A stretch of DNA of 64,000 nt, from NCBI GenBank assembly GCA_036656615.1, contig JAVXHY010000005.1, forward strand, positions 26,432 through 90,431, read 5' to 3'. The notes below the pieces were generated by a model, which was not told the origin of the DNA, did no database searches, and worked only from the letters and a program-made list of their open reading frames with translations. Positions 9,067 to 17,890 of the stretch are shown piece after piece. The stretch's first letter is position 1, and each line of letters starts with the position of its first letter. This DNA comes from CAUPWF01 sp036656615. Its GTDB lineage: Bacteria > Bacillota > Clostridia > Lachnospirales > Lachnospiraceae. The position numbers and the translations under genes were made by a program.

Positions 9067-9861
9067 TTAGGATAGGAGCATTCTATCGTTTGCGAAATCT
9101 TCACCATTAATCTCTTCGAATTTTCGAAGTAGATCAGGAACCTTTAAGTTCTGTTTTTCTTCTCCGGATACATCATAGATGATACGTCCTTCGTGCATCA
9201 TAATTAAACGATTGCCAATATGAATAGCATCTCGCATATTGTGTGTAACCATCAGTGTTGTTAATTGATCTCTTGTTACAATTTTCTCAGTCAGGTCCAA
9301 TACTTTTTTTGCAGTTTTGGGATCTAAAGCTGCAGTATGTTCATCTAAAAGTAATAAGCTTGGTTGCTGTAAGGTTGCCATTAGAAGGGTCAATGCCTGC
9401 CGCTGCCCACCGGATAATAATCCCACTTTCGAAGTCATACGTTCTTCCAATCCCAAATCTAAGGTAGCCAGTTTATTTTGAAATAATTCTTTTTCTTTCT
9501 TGGTAATACCCCATTTAAGAGAGCGTGTTTTGCCACGTCTATAAGCCAGGGCCATATTTTCTTGAATAGCCATACCAGTGGCTGTTCCCATCATAGGGTC
9601 TTGGAATACTCGGCCCAACATATTTGCACGTTTATATTCCGGTTGATCGGAGATATCTATTTCATTTAGTAAAACGGTACCAATATCGATGGGATATACA
9701 CCGGCAACCATATTTAGTAAAGTGGATTTACCGGCACCATTGCCCCCAATAATGGTTACAAAATCGCCGGATGCCAAATCTAGATTCAAACCATTCAAAG
9801 CAACTTTCTCGTTGATTGTTCCCTTATTGAAGGTTTTGTGAACATTTTTAATTGATAACAT
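9067..9861 (-). CDS. ABC transporter ATPase, TrpZ-like
   Basis: 264-residue nucleotide-binding subunit. Walker A is GGNGAGKSTLL near residue 39, the Q-loop is in VFQDPMMGT, the signature is LLSGGQRQALTLL, and Walker B is LLLLDEHTAALD with the H-loop in MVTHNMRD. It ends the operon binding protein-permease-ATPase, 12 bp after the permease gene, and should power uptake through the 9874-10767 membrane subunit. The DEHTAALD variant, where most ABC ATPases have DEPT, is typical of this family. A cytosolic face homodimer is expected. Confidence 0.92.
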   Translation of the reverse strand: MLSIKNVHKTFNKGTINEKVALNGLNLDLASGDFVTIIGGNGAGKSTLLNMVAGVYPIDIGTVLLNEIDISDQPEYKRANMLGRVFQDPMMGTATGMAIQENMALAYRRGKTRSLKWGITKKEKELFQNKLATLDLGLEERMTSKVGLLSGGQRQALTLLMATLQQPSLLLLDEHTAALDPKTAKKVLDLTEKIVTRDQLTTLMVTHNMRDAIHIGNRLIMMHEGRIIYDVSGEEKQNLKVPDLLRKFEEINGEDFANDRMLLS

Positions 9862-9873
9862 AAGTGCCTCCTT

Positions 9874-10767
9874 CTATGCGGGTATTCTACGTGCGGATAA
9901 TTTTTTCTTTAAAGTAGGAATACCAAGTGCAATTGCAACTATAATCGCAGTAATCAGTTTCATATCGTCTGTGCTAAGACCCAAATAAAGAACCAAGGCA
10001 ATAATCATTCGATAAATAACAGACCCCAATACAACTGATAATAGAATGTATGCAAAGTTAAATCGTTTTCCGAAAATCACTTCACCAATGACAATAGAAG
10101 CTAAGCCAATGACAATTGCTCCGGTTCCCATTTTGACGTCACTATATCCTTGACTTTGTCCAACTAAAGCTCCAGATAAAGAAATTAATCCATTTGAGAT
10201 AACAAGTCCAATGATAATCGTGGTGTCTGTATTGGTTCCCTGTGCGCGAACCATATAAGGATTATTTCCTGTTGCACGTATGGCACTTCCAATTTCAGTT
10301 CCAAAGAACCAATATAGGATGAAAATGACCAAAACGGTTAATATAAGTCCAATAATGAGCATAGTAACAGCCTGAGAAGTACCTACAGAATCAATAATTT
10401 TGGTGAAAATGGTATTCATTCCAAGCAGAGAATTATTGGGACCGCCCATGATTCGTATATTTATGGAATAGAGTGCAATCATAGACAAGATACCCGCTAA
10501 AATTGCAGGAATTTTAAGCTTTGTGTGCAAGAGTCCAGTGATGGAACCAGCAATCATACCAGCAATAATAGATATGATTAAGGTAAGAAAAGGATTCATA
10601 CCCTTTAAGATTAAAGTTGCACTTACGCAGCCACCAAGGGCAAAGCTCCCATCACAAGTCATATCTGGAATATCTAGTATTTTAAAAGTAATATATATAC
10701 CAAGAGTCATGACACCCCACAGGATTCCCTGTGAGATGGCACTTTGCATGTTAAATAATAAATCCAT
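9874..10767 (-). CDS. ABC transporter permease, TrpY-like
   Basis: 297-residue integral membrane subunit of the BPD_transp_2 (branched-chain amino acid/ribose-like) superfamily. It has about eight to nine hydrophobic segments. Characteristic blocks are DIPDMTCDGSFALGGCVSA near the N-terminus and GLVISNGLISLSGALVGQSQG in the middle. It lies between the binding-protein gene (20 bp upstream) and the ATPase gene, completing a three-gene importer. Family members in streptococci are linked to tryptophan, but the ligand cannot be read from sequence. Confidence 0.9.
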   Translation of the reverse strand: MDLLFNMQSAISQGILWGVMTLGIYITFKILDIPDMTCDGSFALGGCVSATLILKGMNPFLTLIISIIAGMIAGSITGLLHTKLKIPAILAGILSMIALYSINIRIMGGPNNSLLGMNTIFTKIIDSVGTSQAVTMLIIGLILTVLVIFILYWFFGTEIGSAIRATGNNPYMVRAQGTNTDTTIIIGLVISNGLISLSGALVGQSQGYSDVKMGTGAIVIGLASIVIGEVIFGKRFNFAYILLSVVLGSVIYRMIIALVLYLGLSTDDMKLITAIIVAIALGIPTLKKKLSARRIPA

Positions 10768-10787
10768 TTTAGTTCCTACTTCCTTTT

Positions 10788-11813
10788 TTATTCATTGACA
10801 GCTTCTGTTTTGATTAATTTTGCATTTGTTTTTAAAGAATCAGGAATTGTAATTCCAAGAACAGAAGCAGCATCTTCGTTGATGATCAAGTCTGTATTCT
10901 TCAAATATTCAATAGGCATAGATGCAGGTGTGGTTTTTCCTTCTAAAATCTGTACTGCCTGAGCAGCAGTTTGCTTTCCAAGTTCATAGTAATTAATGGT
11001 ATAAGAGGCTAAGGCACCGCTTTGACAAGGACCTTCTTCACCTGCAATAATAGGAATACCTATTTCATTGGCTACCATTGCTACTGTTGACATTCCAGCA
11101 GAGATTAGGTTGTCCGTTGGAGCATAAATTGCATCTACTTTTCCCTTAAGAGATTCTACAACCTGACGAATTTCACTGGATTCAGATACTGTGGCATCTA
11201 CGGATTCTAAACCTAACTTTGATGCGGCTTCCGCTGCAATCTTTACTTGAAATGTAGAATTTGCTTCACTGGAACAATAAAGCATTGCTACTTTTTTGGC
11301 ATTAGGAACCAATTGGGTCAGTAATTCCATTTGTTTTTCAATCGGGGACATATCAGAGGTTCCAGTTACATTTCCACCCGGTTCATCATTAGTTTTTACT
11401 AATTTAGCAGTAGCTGGATCTGTAACAGCCGTAACTAAAATCGGAATATCTTTTGTTTCATTAGCAACGGCTTGGGCTGCTGGGGTTGCGATGGCTAAAA
11501 TAAGGTCGCAATTAGCTGTGACAAGCTGGGAAGCAATGGTAGCACAATTTGCTTGTTCTCCCTGAGCATTTTTTGATAAGAGTTCGATCTTATCTCCATC
11601 CTTATAACCAGCTTCTGCTAAACCATCAACAAAGCCCTTATGTGCTGCATCTAAGGCGTTATGTTCTACAAGTTGAATAATACCGATTTTCTTCGTATCT
11701 TTTTTACTGGATTGAGAATCGTCAGAATTCGTTTTATCTGTTCCACATGCTGCCAAAGAAGTTAAACTTAATGCTATTACAGTTCCTAGCGCTAAAACTC
11801 TTGATTTTTTCAT
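10788..11813 (-). CDS. TrpX-type ABC transporter substrate-binding lipoprotein
   Basis: 341-residue lipoprotein. The signal peptide ends in SLAACG, with the cysteine at about residue 23, followed by a Ser/Lys/Asp-rich tether. The two-lobed ABC_sub_bind domain is strikingly similar to the orphan protein at 339-1346 over its full length: GIIQLVEH, ASQLVTANCDLILAIATPAAQA, VSESSEIRQVVESLKGK and YAPTDNLISAGMSTVAMVANE. It captures the substrate outside the cell for the adjacent permease and ATPase. It is the first gene of the operon, so the promoter and palindrome at 11846-11879 probably control all three genes. Confidence 0.92.
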   Translation of the reverse strand: MKKSRVLALGTVIALSLTSLAACGTDKTNSDDSQSSKKDTKKIGIIQLVEHNALDAAHKGFVDGLAEAGYKDGDKIELLSKNAQGEQANCATIASQLVTANCDLILAIATPAAQAVANETKDIPILVTAVTDPATAKLVKTNDEPGGNVTGTSDMSPIEKQMELLTQLVPNAKKVAMLYCSSEANSTFQVKIAAEAASKLGLESVDATVSESSEIRQVVESLKGKVDAIYAPTDNLISAGMSTVAMVANEIGIPIIAGEEGPCQSGALASYTINYYELGKQTAAQAVQILEGKTTPASMPIEYLKNTDLIINEDAASVLGITIPDSLKTNAKLIKTEAVNE

Positions 11814-11845
11814 AAAAATACCATCCCTTTTATATTCTTTTATGC

Positions 11846-11879
11846 GTTAAAGCGTAACACTTTAACCCATTAATGTCAA
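11846..11879 (-). promoter_or_regulatory. Candidate promoter with palindromic operator upstream of the TrpXYZ-like operon
   Basis: The minus strand shows TTGACA (11879-11874), and 7 nt later a perfect inverted repeat, GTTAAAG-TGTTACG-CTTTAAC (11866-11846). The arrangement, a -35 with an AT-rich palindrome filling the spacer, resembles that at 1384-1412 before the paralogous lipoprotein. A strong -10 is not evident (TACGCT at 17-nt spacing). Confidence 0.5.
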
Positions 11880-12020
11880 GCGATTTCGAATGGCTTGGAG
11901 GAACTGTTACAATTAGAGTATACAAAAAAATAGAATTCTAAGAGTTGAAATGATATAATAAATAGTATTAGAAGCATAAGGTACAAAAGCGCTTCATAGT
12001 AAGGGGGTTAGAGAAAACAT

Positions 12021-13856
12021 ATGAAACGTATTACTATTATTAGTTTTACACGGGCAGGAAGTAAGCTAAATCAAGGTATGAATCAAAAATTATCTAGAAA
12101 TGGTTATTGTTGTGATAGCTTTGCCACGCCACAGTATGCGGGAGGGAATATGATTTTGCCGATTCCAGAGGATAAAACAATATGGTTTGGAGAAAATTGG
12201 GGAAAGACTTCATATATCTTTATTGGAGCGGCTGGTATAGCTATACGTTATATTTTACCATGGTTAAAAGATAAATATACAGATTCTGCGGTTTTGGTTC
12301 TAGATGAGAAGGGGAAATTTGTTATTCCGTTGGTAGCTGGTCACATAGGTGGAGCAGTTGAGTTGGCTAGAATCATAGCAAAAGAAGTGGGAGCAACTCC
12401 AGTAATTACAACGGCCACAGATATTAATGAAAAATTTGCTGTGGATGTGTTTGCAAAAGAGCATGGATTAGTAATTTCAGACAGGTCGCTTGCCAAAGAA
12501 ATCTCTGCAGCGGTACTGAATGAAATATCCATTGGATGGTATAGTGAAAGGGAATATCAGGATATATTCCCAAAAGAAATAATAAGAGTGGATGATATGG
12601 AAGAACTAGATCATTATAGTTATGGAATTGCTGTATTATCAACAGACCACTATCATGATACAAAGAAGGTCATACAAAAGAATGTGCTCTGCCTATTACA
12701 GAATGCGAATATGATTGTGGGAATAGGATGCAAAAAGGGAATTTCCATGGAGCATATTTATCGACAATTAACAGTCCTTTTAGAGGAACATCATCTTACT
12801 ATCTGGAATGTGAAGCTAATAGCTAGTATAGATATAAAAAGAGAAGAGCCGGGGATTTTGGAACTTACCAAAGCATATGGCATACCATATAGGACCTATT
12901 CCACGGAGGAATTAAATCAAATTGAGTCTGTGAGTTTAAAATCCTCATTTGTTCAAGAAATGGTAGGGGTAGATAATGTATGTGAACGGGCAGCGAAACG
13001 GGCGGCGGGCAGTGGTATCTTGATTCAACCAAAGGTGTGTATGGACGGTGTAACATTTTCACTTGTGAAAGAATGTAGAAAAAGGCCAGTTATTCTTGTC
13101 TTTGCGGGCACTACAGAAGGCAGGGAAATTATAGAGTATTTGATGGCATATAAGGTTGCAGTTATTGCATGTGTGGCAACGGAATATGGAAAGAGTTGTT
13201 TGGAGCATATCAACGTACACAAGAATGGTAATCTGTTGGTTCGAGAAGGAAGATTATCGAAACAGGAGATTATTGATATGATGAAAACAGAACATGTGGA
13301 ATTGGTTATTGATGCTACCCACCCATTTGCCACAGTGGTCACAGAAAATATTAAAAATGCCTGCAAAACAACAGAGATTGAATATCTGCGTTTGTTACGA
13401 AAGGAAAGCAGTCAGCAAGAACAGAAGATGATATATGTAGATACAATCAAAGAAGCCGTAACATACTTGGAACATACAAGCGGAAATATTTTGATTTCCA
13501 CAGGCAGTAAAGAATTAGAACTATATACCCAACTATCAGACTATAGAAAACGCTGCTATGCAAGAGTATTGTCGACAAAACAATCCGTAGAAGATAGTGT
13601 TTACTTGGGTTTTCAAGGTGCACATTTGATTGCTATGCAAGGTCCTTTTTCAAAGAAAATGAATTGCGCCACCTTAGAACAGACTGAGGCAAAGTATTTT
13701 GTGACAAAGGAATCCGGGGCAACAGGAGGATTTGCAGAAAAGGTAGATGCAGCAAAAGAAACAGGAGTACAGTTAGTCGTGATAGGACGTCCAAAGGAAG
13801 AAGGAAAATCCATGGCAGAGATTCAAAAGATATTGAAAGGAATATATCAATGTTAA
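12021..13856 (+). CDS. Fused cobalt-precorrin-5A hydrolase / precorrin-6A reductase (CbiG-CbiJ)
   Basis: 611-residue bifunctional corrin-ring enzyme. Residues 1-345 are CbiG: the conserved block PLVAGHIGGAVELARIIA, the DINEKFAVDVFA segment, and the C-terminal subdomain starting MIVGIGCKKGISMEHI. CbiG opens the delta-lactone of cobalt-precorrin-5A and releases acetaldehyde. Residues about 353-611 are CbiJ/CobK, starting VILVFAGTTEGREIIEYL and including VIDATHPFA and KESGATGGFAEKVDAA, which reduces cobalt-precorrin-6A with NAD(P)H. Start is set by AAGGGGGT before the ATG. First gene of the corrinoid locus. cobU overlaps its end by 7 nt. No cobalamin riboswitch was found before it; only a weak TATAAT lies about 65 bp upstream. 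Confidence 0.93.
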   Translation: MKRITIISFTRAGSKLNQGMNQKLSRNGYCCDSFATPQYAGGNMILPIPEDKTIWFGENWGKTSYIFIGAAGIAIRYILPWLKDKYTDSAVLVLDEKGKFVIPLVAGHIGGAVELARIIAKEVGATPVITTATDINEKFAVDVFAKEHGLVISDRSLAKEISAAVLNEISIGWYSEREYQDIFPKEIIRVDDMEELDHYSYGIAVLSTDHYHDTKKVIQKNVLCLLQNANMIVGIGCKKGISMEHIYRQLTVLLEEHHLTIWNVKLIASIDIKREEPGILELTKAYGIPYRTYSTEELNQIESVSLKSSFVQEMVGVDNVCERAAKRAAGSGILIQPKVCMDGVTFSLVKECRKRPVILVFAGTTEGREIIEYLMAYKVAVIACVATEYGKSCLEHINVHKNGNLLVREGRLSKQEIIDMMKTEHVELVIDATHPFATVVTENIKNACKTTEIEYLRLLRKESSQQEQKMIYVDTIKEAVTYLEHTSGNILISTGSKELELYTQLSDYRKRCYARVLSTKQSVEDSVYLGFQGAHLIAMQGPFSKKMNCATLEQTEAKYFVTKESGATGGFAEKVDAAKETGVQLVVIGRPKEEGKSMAEIQKILKGIYQC

Positions 13857-14398
13857 TAGTAGTCACAGGCGGAAGCGGAAGCGGAAAATCCCTATTTGCT
13901 GAAACAATGATTCATCATTTGTGTCCAGAAAATAAATTATATTTGGCAACTATGATTGCTTACGATGAAGAATCCAAAAAAAGAGTAATAAAACATCGAA
14001 AACAAAGGGATCATAAAGGATTTATAACAATAGAAAGTCCTACTCATATTGAAAAAATAAAGATGCCAAATGTGTCAGGAGTGTTATTGGAGTGCATGTC
14101 TAATTTGGTTGCAAATGAAATGTATGATGCAAGCGGAAGGAAACAAGATGTAGTGGATCATGTAGTAAAAGGAGTGCAGCATCTAAGGAGACAGGCAGAA
14201 CATGTCATCCTAGTCACCAATGAAATATTTTCAGGAGGAGAAGTAGGAAATGAAATGCAGGAATATTTGAGCACGTTGGGAAATATCAATCAAAGAGTAG
14301 TTGAGAAGGCGGATGTTTTTATAGAAGTAGTTTATGGAATTCCGATTTTTCATAAAGGCAATCAGCAAATATTAGGAGGACAGATATGTCAGGAATGA
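13850..14398 (+). CDS. cobU: Adenosylcobinamide kinase / adenosylcobinamide-phosphate guanylyltransferase CobU
   Basis: 182-residue bifunctional nucleotide-loop enzyme. It phosphorylates adenosylcobinamide and then attaches GMP to give adenosylcobinamide-GDP, the substrate of CobS. The Walker A loop is TGGSGSGKSLFAE at residues 6-18. The guanylylated His lies in the conserved KHRKQRD region, and the VTNEIFSGG block also fits the family. It overlaps both neighbours (7 nt with cbiGJ, 13 nt with cobO), so translation is coupled. Confidence 0.93.
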   Translation: MLIVVTGGSGSGKSLFAETMIHHLCPENKLYLATMIAYDEESKKRVIKHRKQRDHKGFITIESPTHIEKIKMPNVSGVLLECMSNLVANEMYDASGRKQDVVDHVVKGVQHLRRQAEHVILVTNEIFSGGEVGNEMQEYLSTLGNINQRVVEKADVFIEVVYGIPIFHKGNQQILGGQICQE

Positions 14399-14910
14399 TT
14401 CATATATATTGTGGGGATGGAAAAGGGAAAACAACGGCAGCAACGGGATTAGCTGTTAGGGCTGCAGGAAATGAAATGAAGGTTCTTTTTACAAGATTCC
14501 TTAAAAATGAGGATTCTTCAGAGCTGAAGATATTAGATGAAATTCCCAATATTCACGTGCTTCATCTTTGCAAAGCATACGGATTTTATCATACCCTGAC
14601 AGAAGAAAAAAAGTTAGAATTATTACGAACTTATAGAGATCTTTGGCGACATATTGTTGAAGAAATTGATCAAGGAACTTATCAGGTATTAATTATGGAT
14701 GAACTAATCGCTGCTTACAATTACGAAATCATAGACCAAGAGCAGGTGCGAAATTTCCTGGAACATAAACCAGAAGACTTAGAAATAATTATGACAGGAA
14801 GAAATCCGGCGAAAGAGCTGCTAGAGCTTTCTGACTATGTATCGGAAATAAAGAAAATAAAGCATCCATTTGATAAAAAAATTAGTGCAAGAAAAGGAAT
14901 AGAGTATTAG
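14386..14910 (+). CDS. cobO: Corrinoid adenosyltransferase (CobA/CobO/BtuR type)
   Basis: 174-residue ATP:cob(I)alamin adenosyltransferase that forms the Co-C5' bond of adenosylcorrinoids. The P-loop GDGKGKTTAATGLAVRAAG lies at residues 10-28, followed by the family block VLFTRFLKN. Later the LIMDELIAAYNYEII and IMTGRNPAKELLELSDYVSE segments appear. Length fits the CobA/BtuR family rather than PduO or EutT. AGGAGGA precedes the ATG. It ends the first transcription block of the locus, and a new promoter begins right after its stop codon. Confidence 0.94.
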   Translation: MSGMIHIYCGDGKGKTTAATGLAVRAAGNEMKVLFTRFLKNEDSSELKILDEIPNIHVLHLCKAYGFYHTLTEEKKLELLRTYRDLWRHIVEEIDQGTYQVLIMDELIAAYNYEIIDQEQVRNFLEHKPEDLEIIMTGRNPAKELLELSDYVSEIKKIKHPFDKKISARKGIEY

Positions 14911-14912
14911 TA

Positions 14913-14941
14913 TTGAACAAAGAAGGGAAATAAAGTATAAT
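14913..14941 (+). promoter_or_regulatory. Promoter for the GGDEF-EAL gene
   Basis: TTGAAC (14913-14918), a 17-nt spacer, and a perfect TATAAT (14936-14941) lie just after the cobO stop codon and 43 bp before the next start. The sensor gene can therefore be expressed apart from the upstream cobalamin genes. Confidence 0.65.
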
Positions 14942-14983
14942 GCACGTATAATAATACAAAAAAACAAATGAGGAGGATAGCAT

Positions 14984-17881
14984 ATGACAAAGTATCAGAA
15001 AGCTTTTTTGAGAATAATCAGTGCTATTTTTTTGATTTTATTTTGCATAACTGTACCGGTTTGTGCGAAGGAACAGGAGAGATTTACGCTTCGTGTAGGT
15101 TATTGGGTGAATTATGGGATACAAGAGAATACAAATGGAAAACTTTCAGGTTATACATATGATTATATGATGAAAATTGCAAGTCGAAATAATTGGAATA
15201 TCAAGTTCATCCCCTGTGACTGGAATCAGGGAAGGGAGCTTCTCGCAACAGGTGAATTGGATGTCTTTGGCCCATTAGAAAAGACTTCAGAACGCGAACA
15301 GATATATGATTACCCAGAACGTTCTATGGGCGAAGAAAGTGGTATCATATATGTAAGAGAAGATAATAATACAATTTTTTATGAAGATCCCAAAAGCATG
15401 GATGGTAAAACCATTGGAACGATGGAAGATAATTATTTTTTACAGAATTTAGAAACATACTGCAATGATAATCAAATTAACATTCATGTAAGAGAATCTA
15501 ATGATGCAAAAAAGCTTCAAGAAGGTCTAAAAAATGGAACCATTGATCTTTTGGCATCAGGAAGTATGCAATTGCAGAAGCATGCTAAGATAGTAAAAAG
15601 TTTTGTGGCACAACCATTTTACTACCCAACTACAAAGGGTAATCAATATGTTCTTGATGGTATAAACCATGCAAATCGTGAAATACAAGAAGAAAATATT
15701 TATTATAATCAGGAGCTATATCATAAATACTATAAAGCAACAGCAGCTGAGAAAGTTGCTTTTACCAGAGAAGAAGCATCCTATCTTGAAACGGCACCTA
15801 TATTAAAAGTTGGTTATCAAAAGGATAGCCCCCCATTTATATACTATGATAGCAAAAGTCTGGCACCTAAAGGCATGGTGGTAGATTTACTTCAAAGTGT
15901 TACTAAATTTTCGGGATTGAAATTTGAATATGTACCTATTGAAAAGGAGAACGATTACAAGAAAAAGATAAAGGATGGAGAATTAGACTTTGTGTCAACG
16001 GTAGTTAAAAACGAGAATACAGAGAAGGTATATGGACTTCGGCCAACGGATACGATTATAGAAAGCACATTGGTTTTTATTGTAAGACAGGGGGAACATC
16101 TAGCACAGGAGACTTGTACAATTGCAATTCCAGCGGAATGGATAGGAATAAAGAATCAAATAATGGATAACTATCCAGATATCAAAGTGAAAACATATCG
16201 AACCATTCAGGAGTGTTTGGAAGTAGTGCAGACAAGACAGGCTGATGCAACAGTGCATAACATACTGTCAGCAGATCGTGTGCTAAAGCCTTTGAAATAT
16301 CAAGATCTTTCTATTCATAATATGCATAAAGGCAGCCTGTCAATGGGTCTTGGAATGTCTCCGGAACAATCACCGATTTTATTGTCTGTGATTAATAAAT
16401 CTATTCGAACAATTGATGAACCTGCCATTAATCAAGCAGTTTATGAACATGTAGTAGGGATGCCATATCATCCTTCGATGTCGGAGCGTATAACATATAA
16501 TGCACCAGTACTGATCTTAAGCATATTGTTTTTTTGTTTTATTATACTGTTACTATCTTTGATGTCTCGGCGTAAGTTGAATCAACTTGCATATTATGAT
16601 CCTTTGACAGGTGAAATGAATATGAACAAATTTAAAGAAGAGATGAAAAAGATTCTAAATAAATCAGATAAAAAGAAAGCAGTTATGGTTCTGGATATAG
16701 ATAAATTCAAATCTATCAACAATTTTTATGGATATAAGTGTGGAGATGAAATGCTCAAACTTATGGCCAAAGCACTTCGCACCGTTTGCGCTTCGGATAC
16801 CATAATCTGCAGAGGAACGGCGGATAAATTCTACCTCTTTTTTACATATTTTAATGAGAACAGATTGAATGAACAGTTTCATATTTGTACGAAAGCAGTG
16901 GAAGATAGTATCAGAGAATACAAACCGTCCTGTAAGGTAATTCTAAGTGCTGGAATTTGTGTGATTCAGCCAGAGGATCAAAATATCAGTGCAATAATAG
17001 ATCGTGCAAATATTGCCAGCAAACAGGTGAAAAATTATCATATTAGTAGTTATGAACTATATGACTCAACGATGTATGATCAGATTAATAATGCTAGAAC
17101 CATTGAAAATAATATGTCTCTCGCATTGGAACGAGAAGAATTTATCGTATATTTACAACCAAAGATTGAACTTGCAACAAATAAGATCGTAGGCGCAGAG
17201 GCCTTGGTACGATGGAACAATCCAGAAAAAGGATTGATATTTCCAAATGAGTTTATTCCACTTTTTGAGCAGAATGGATTTATTGTGAATTTAGATTTTT
17301 ATGTACTTGAACAGGTGTGTAAATTACTTGCAAAATGGGAAGTAGAGAATAGAGCACTCTTTACGATTTCGATTAATTTATCAAGGCGACATTTGCTTCA
17401 TGCAAATACCGTGGATAGAATACGGGAGATTGTGTTTAAATATGGTGTGGAGCCTAGATTCATAGAAGTGGAGCTCACAGAAAGAGCATTTGATAACTGC
17501 GATATTCCATCGATTTTAAATTTATTTAAGGAATTGCATATGTGCGGATTTACGGTATCGGTGGATGATTTTGGAGCCGGATATTCGTCCCTTTCTCTTT
17601 TGAAAGATTTGCCAATTGATGTATTGAAAATCGATAAATCTTTCTTTGGCTATGAACAAAATTGTACCAGTGAAAAAATGGGGATTTTATTGGAAAGTGT
17701 TATTTCACTATCACGCCGTTTACATATTAAAACAGTGTCGGAAGGTGTAGAAACAAAGCAACAGGTAGCGATGTTGCTAAACTTAGGCTGCGATATAGTG
17801 CAAGGATATTATTTTGCCAAACCAATGCCAATGGAGCAATTGGAAAAACGATTAGAAGCAGGAATGATTTTTGAAGGTTGA
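14984..17881 (+). CDS. Membrane c-di-GMP phosphodiesterase with two periplasmic-type solute-binding domains
   Basis: 965-residue transmembrane signalling protein. An N-terminal signal/anchor (about 1-28) precedes two tandem SBP_bac_3-like (amino-acid-binding) domains: about 30-240, with RVGYWVNYGIQE, and about 265-485, with LKVGYQKDSPPFIYYD. A membrane helix (about 507-528) leads to a GGDEF domain (about 535-690) whose catalytic loop is degenerate (RGTADKF). The C-terminal EAL domain (about 710-960) looks intact: GAEALVRW, SINLSRRHL, ELTERAF, SVDDFGAGYSS, LKIDKSFF, SEGVET and QGYYFAKP. The likely activity is degradation of c-di-GMP in response to an external ligand, with the GGDEF domain possibly regulatory. 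It has its own promoter and a strong GAGGAGGA site. Its place between cobO and the cobalamin riboswitch is unusual. Confidence 0.93.
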   Translation: MTKYQKAFLRIISAIFLILFCITVPVCAKEQERFTLRVGYWVNYGIQENTNGKLSGYTYDYMMKIASRNNWNIKFIPCDWNQGRELLATGELDVFGPLEKTSEREQIYDYPERSMGEESGIIYVREDNNTIFYEDPKSMDGKTIGTMEDNYFLQNLETYCNDNQINIHVRESNDAKKLQEGLKNGTIDLLASGSMQLQKHAKIVKSFVAQPFYYPTTKGNQYVLDGINHANREIQEENIYYNQELYHKYYKATAAEKVAFTREEASYLETAPILKVGYQKDSPPFIYYDSKSLAPKGMVVDLLQSVTKFSGLKFEYVPIEKENDYKKKIKDGELDFVSTVVKNENTEKVYGLRPTDTIIESTLVFIVRQGEHLAQETCTIAIPAEWIGIKNQIMDNYPDIKVKTYRTIQECLEVVQTRQADATVHNILSADRVLKPLKYQDLSIHNMHKGSLSMGLGMSPEQSPILLSVINKSIRTIDEPAINQAVYEHVVGMPYHPSMSERITYNAPVLILSILFFCFIILLLSLMSRRKLNQLAYYDPLTGEMNMNKFKEEMKKILNKSDKKKAVMVLDIDKFKSINNFYGYKCGDEMLKLMAKALRTVCASDTIICRGTADKFYLFFTYFNENRLNEQFHICTKAVEDSIREYKPSCKVILSAGICVIQPEDQNISAIIDRANIASKQVKNYHISSYELYDSTMYDQINNARTIENNMSLALEREEFIVYLQPKIELATNKIVGAEALVRWNNPEKGLIFPNEFIPLFEQNGFIVNLDFYVLEQVCKLLAKWEVENRALFTISINLSRRHLLHANTVDRIREIVFKYGVEPRFIEVELTERAFDNCDIPSILNLFKELHMCGFTVSVDDFGAGYSSLSLLKDLPIDVLKIDKSFFGYEQNCTSEKMGILLESVISLSRRLHIKTVSEGVETKQQVAMLLNLGCDIVQGYYFAKPMPMEQLEKRLEAGMIFEG

Positions 17882-17890
17882 GGTAGCCGA

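Noticed and set aside
11900..11920. AACTGTTACAATTA resembling the right end of the MITE-like element at 62.9 kb
   Set aside because: Only the end sequence is shared; no opposite terminal repeat or target duplication was found nearby, so it may be chance.
11880..12020. A second cobalamin riboswitch expected before cbiGJ
   Set aside because: None of the aptamer blocks (GCCACTG, B12 box) is present in this interval.
16588..17060. GGDEF domain of the 965-residue sensor as an active diguanylate cyclase
   Set aside because: The catalytic loop is RGTADKF instead of GGDEF/GGEEF, so only the EAL activity is predicted.
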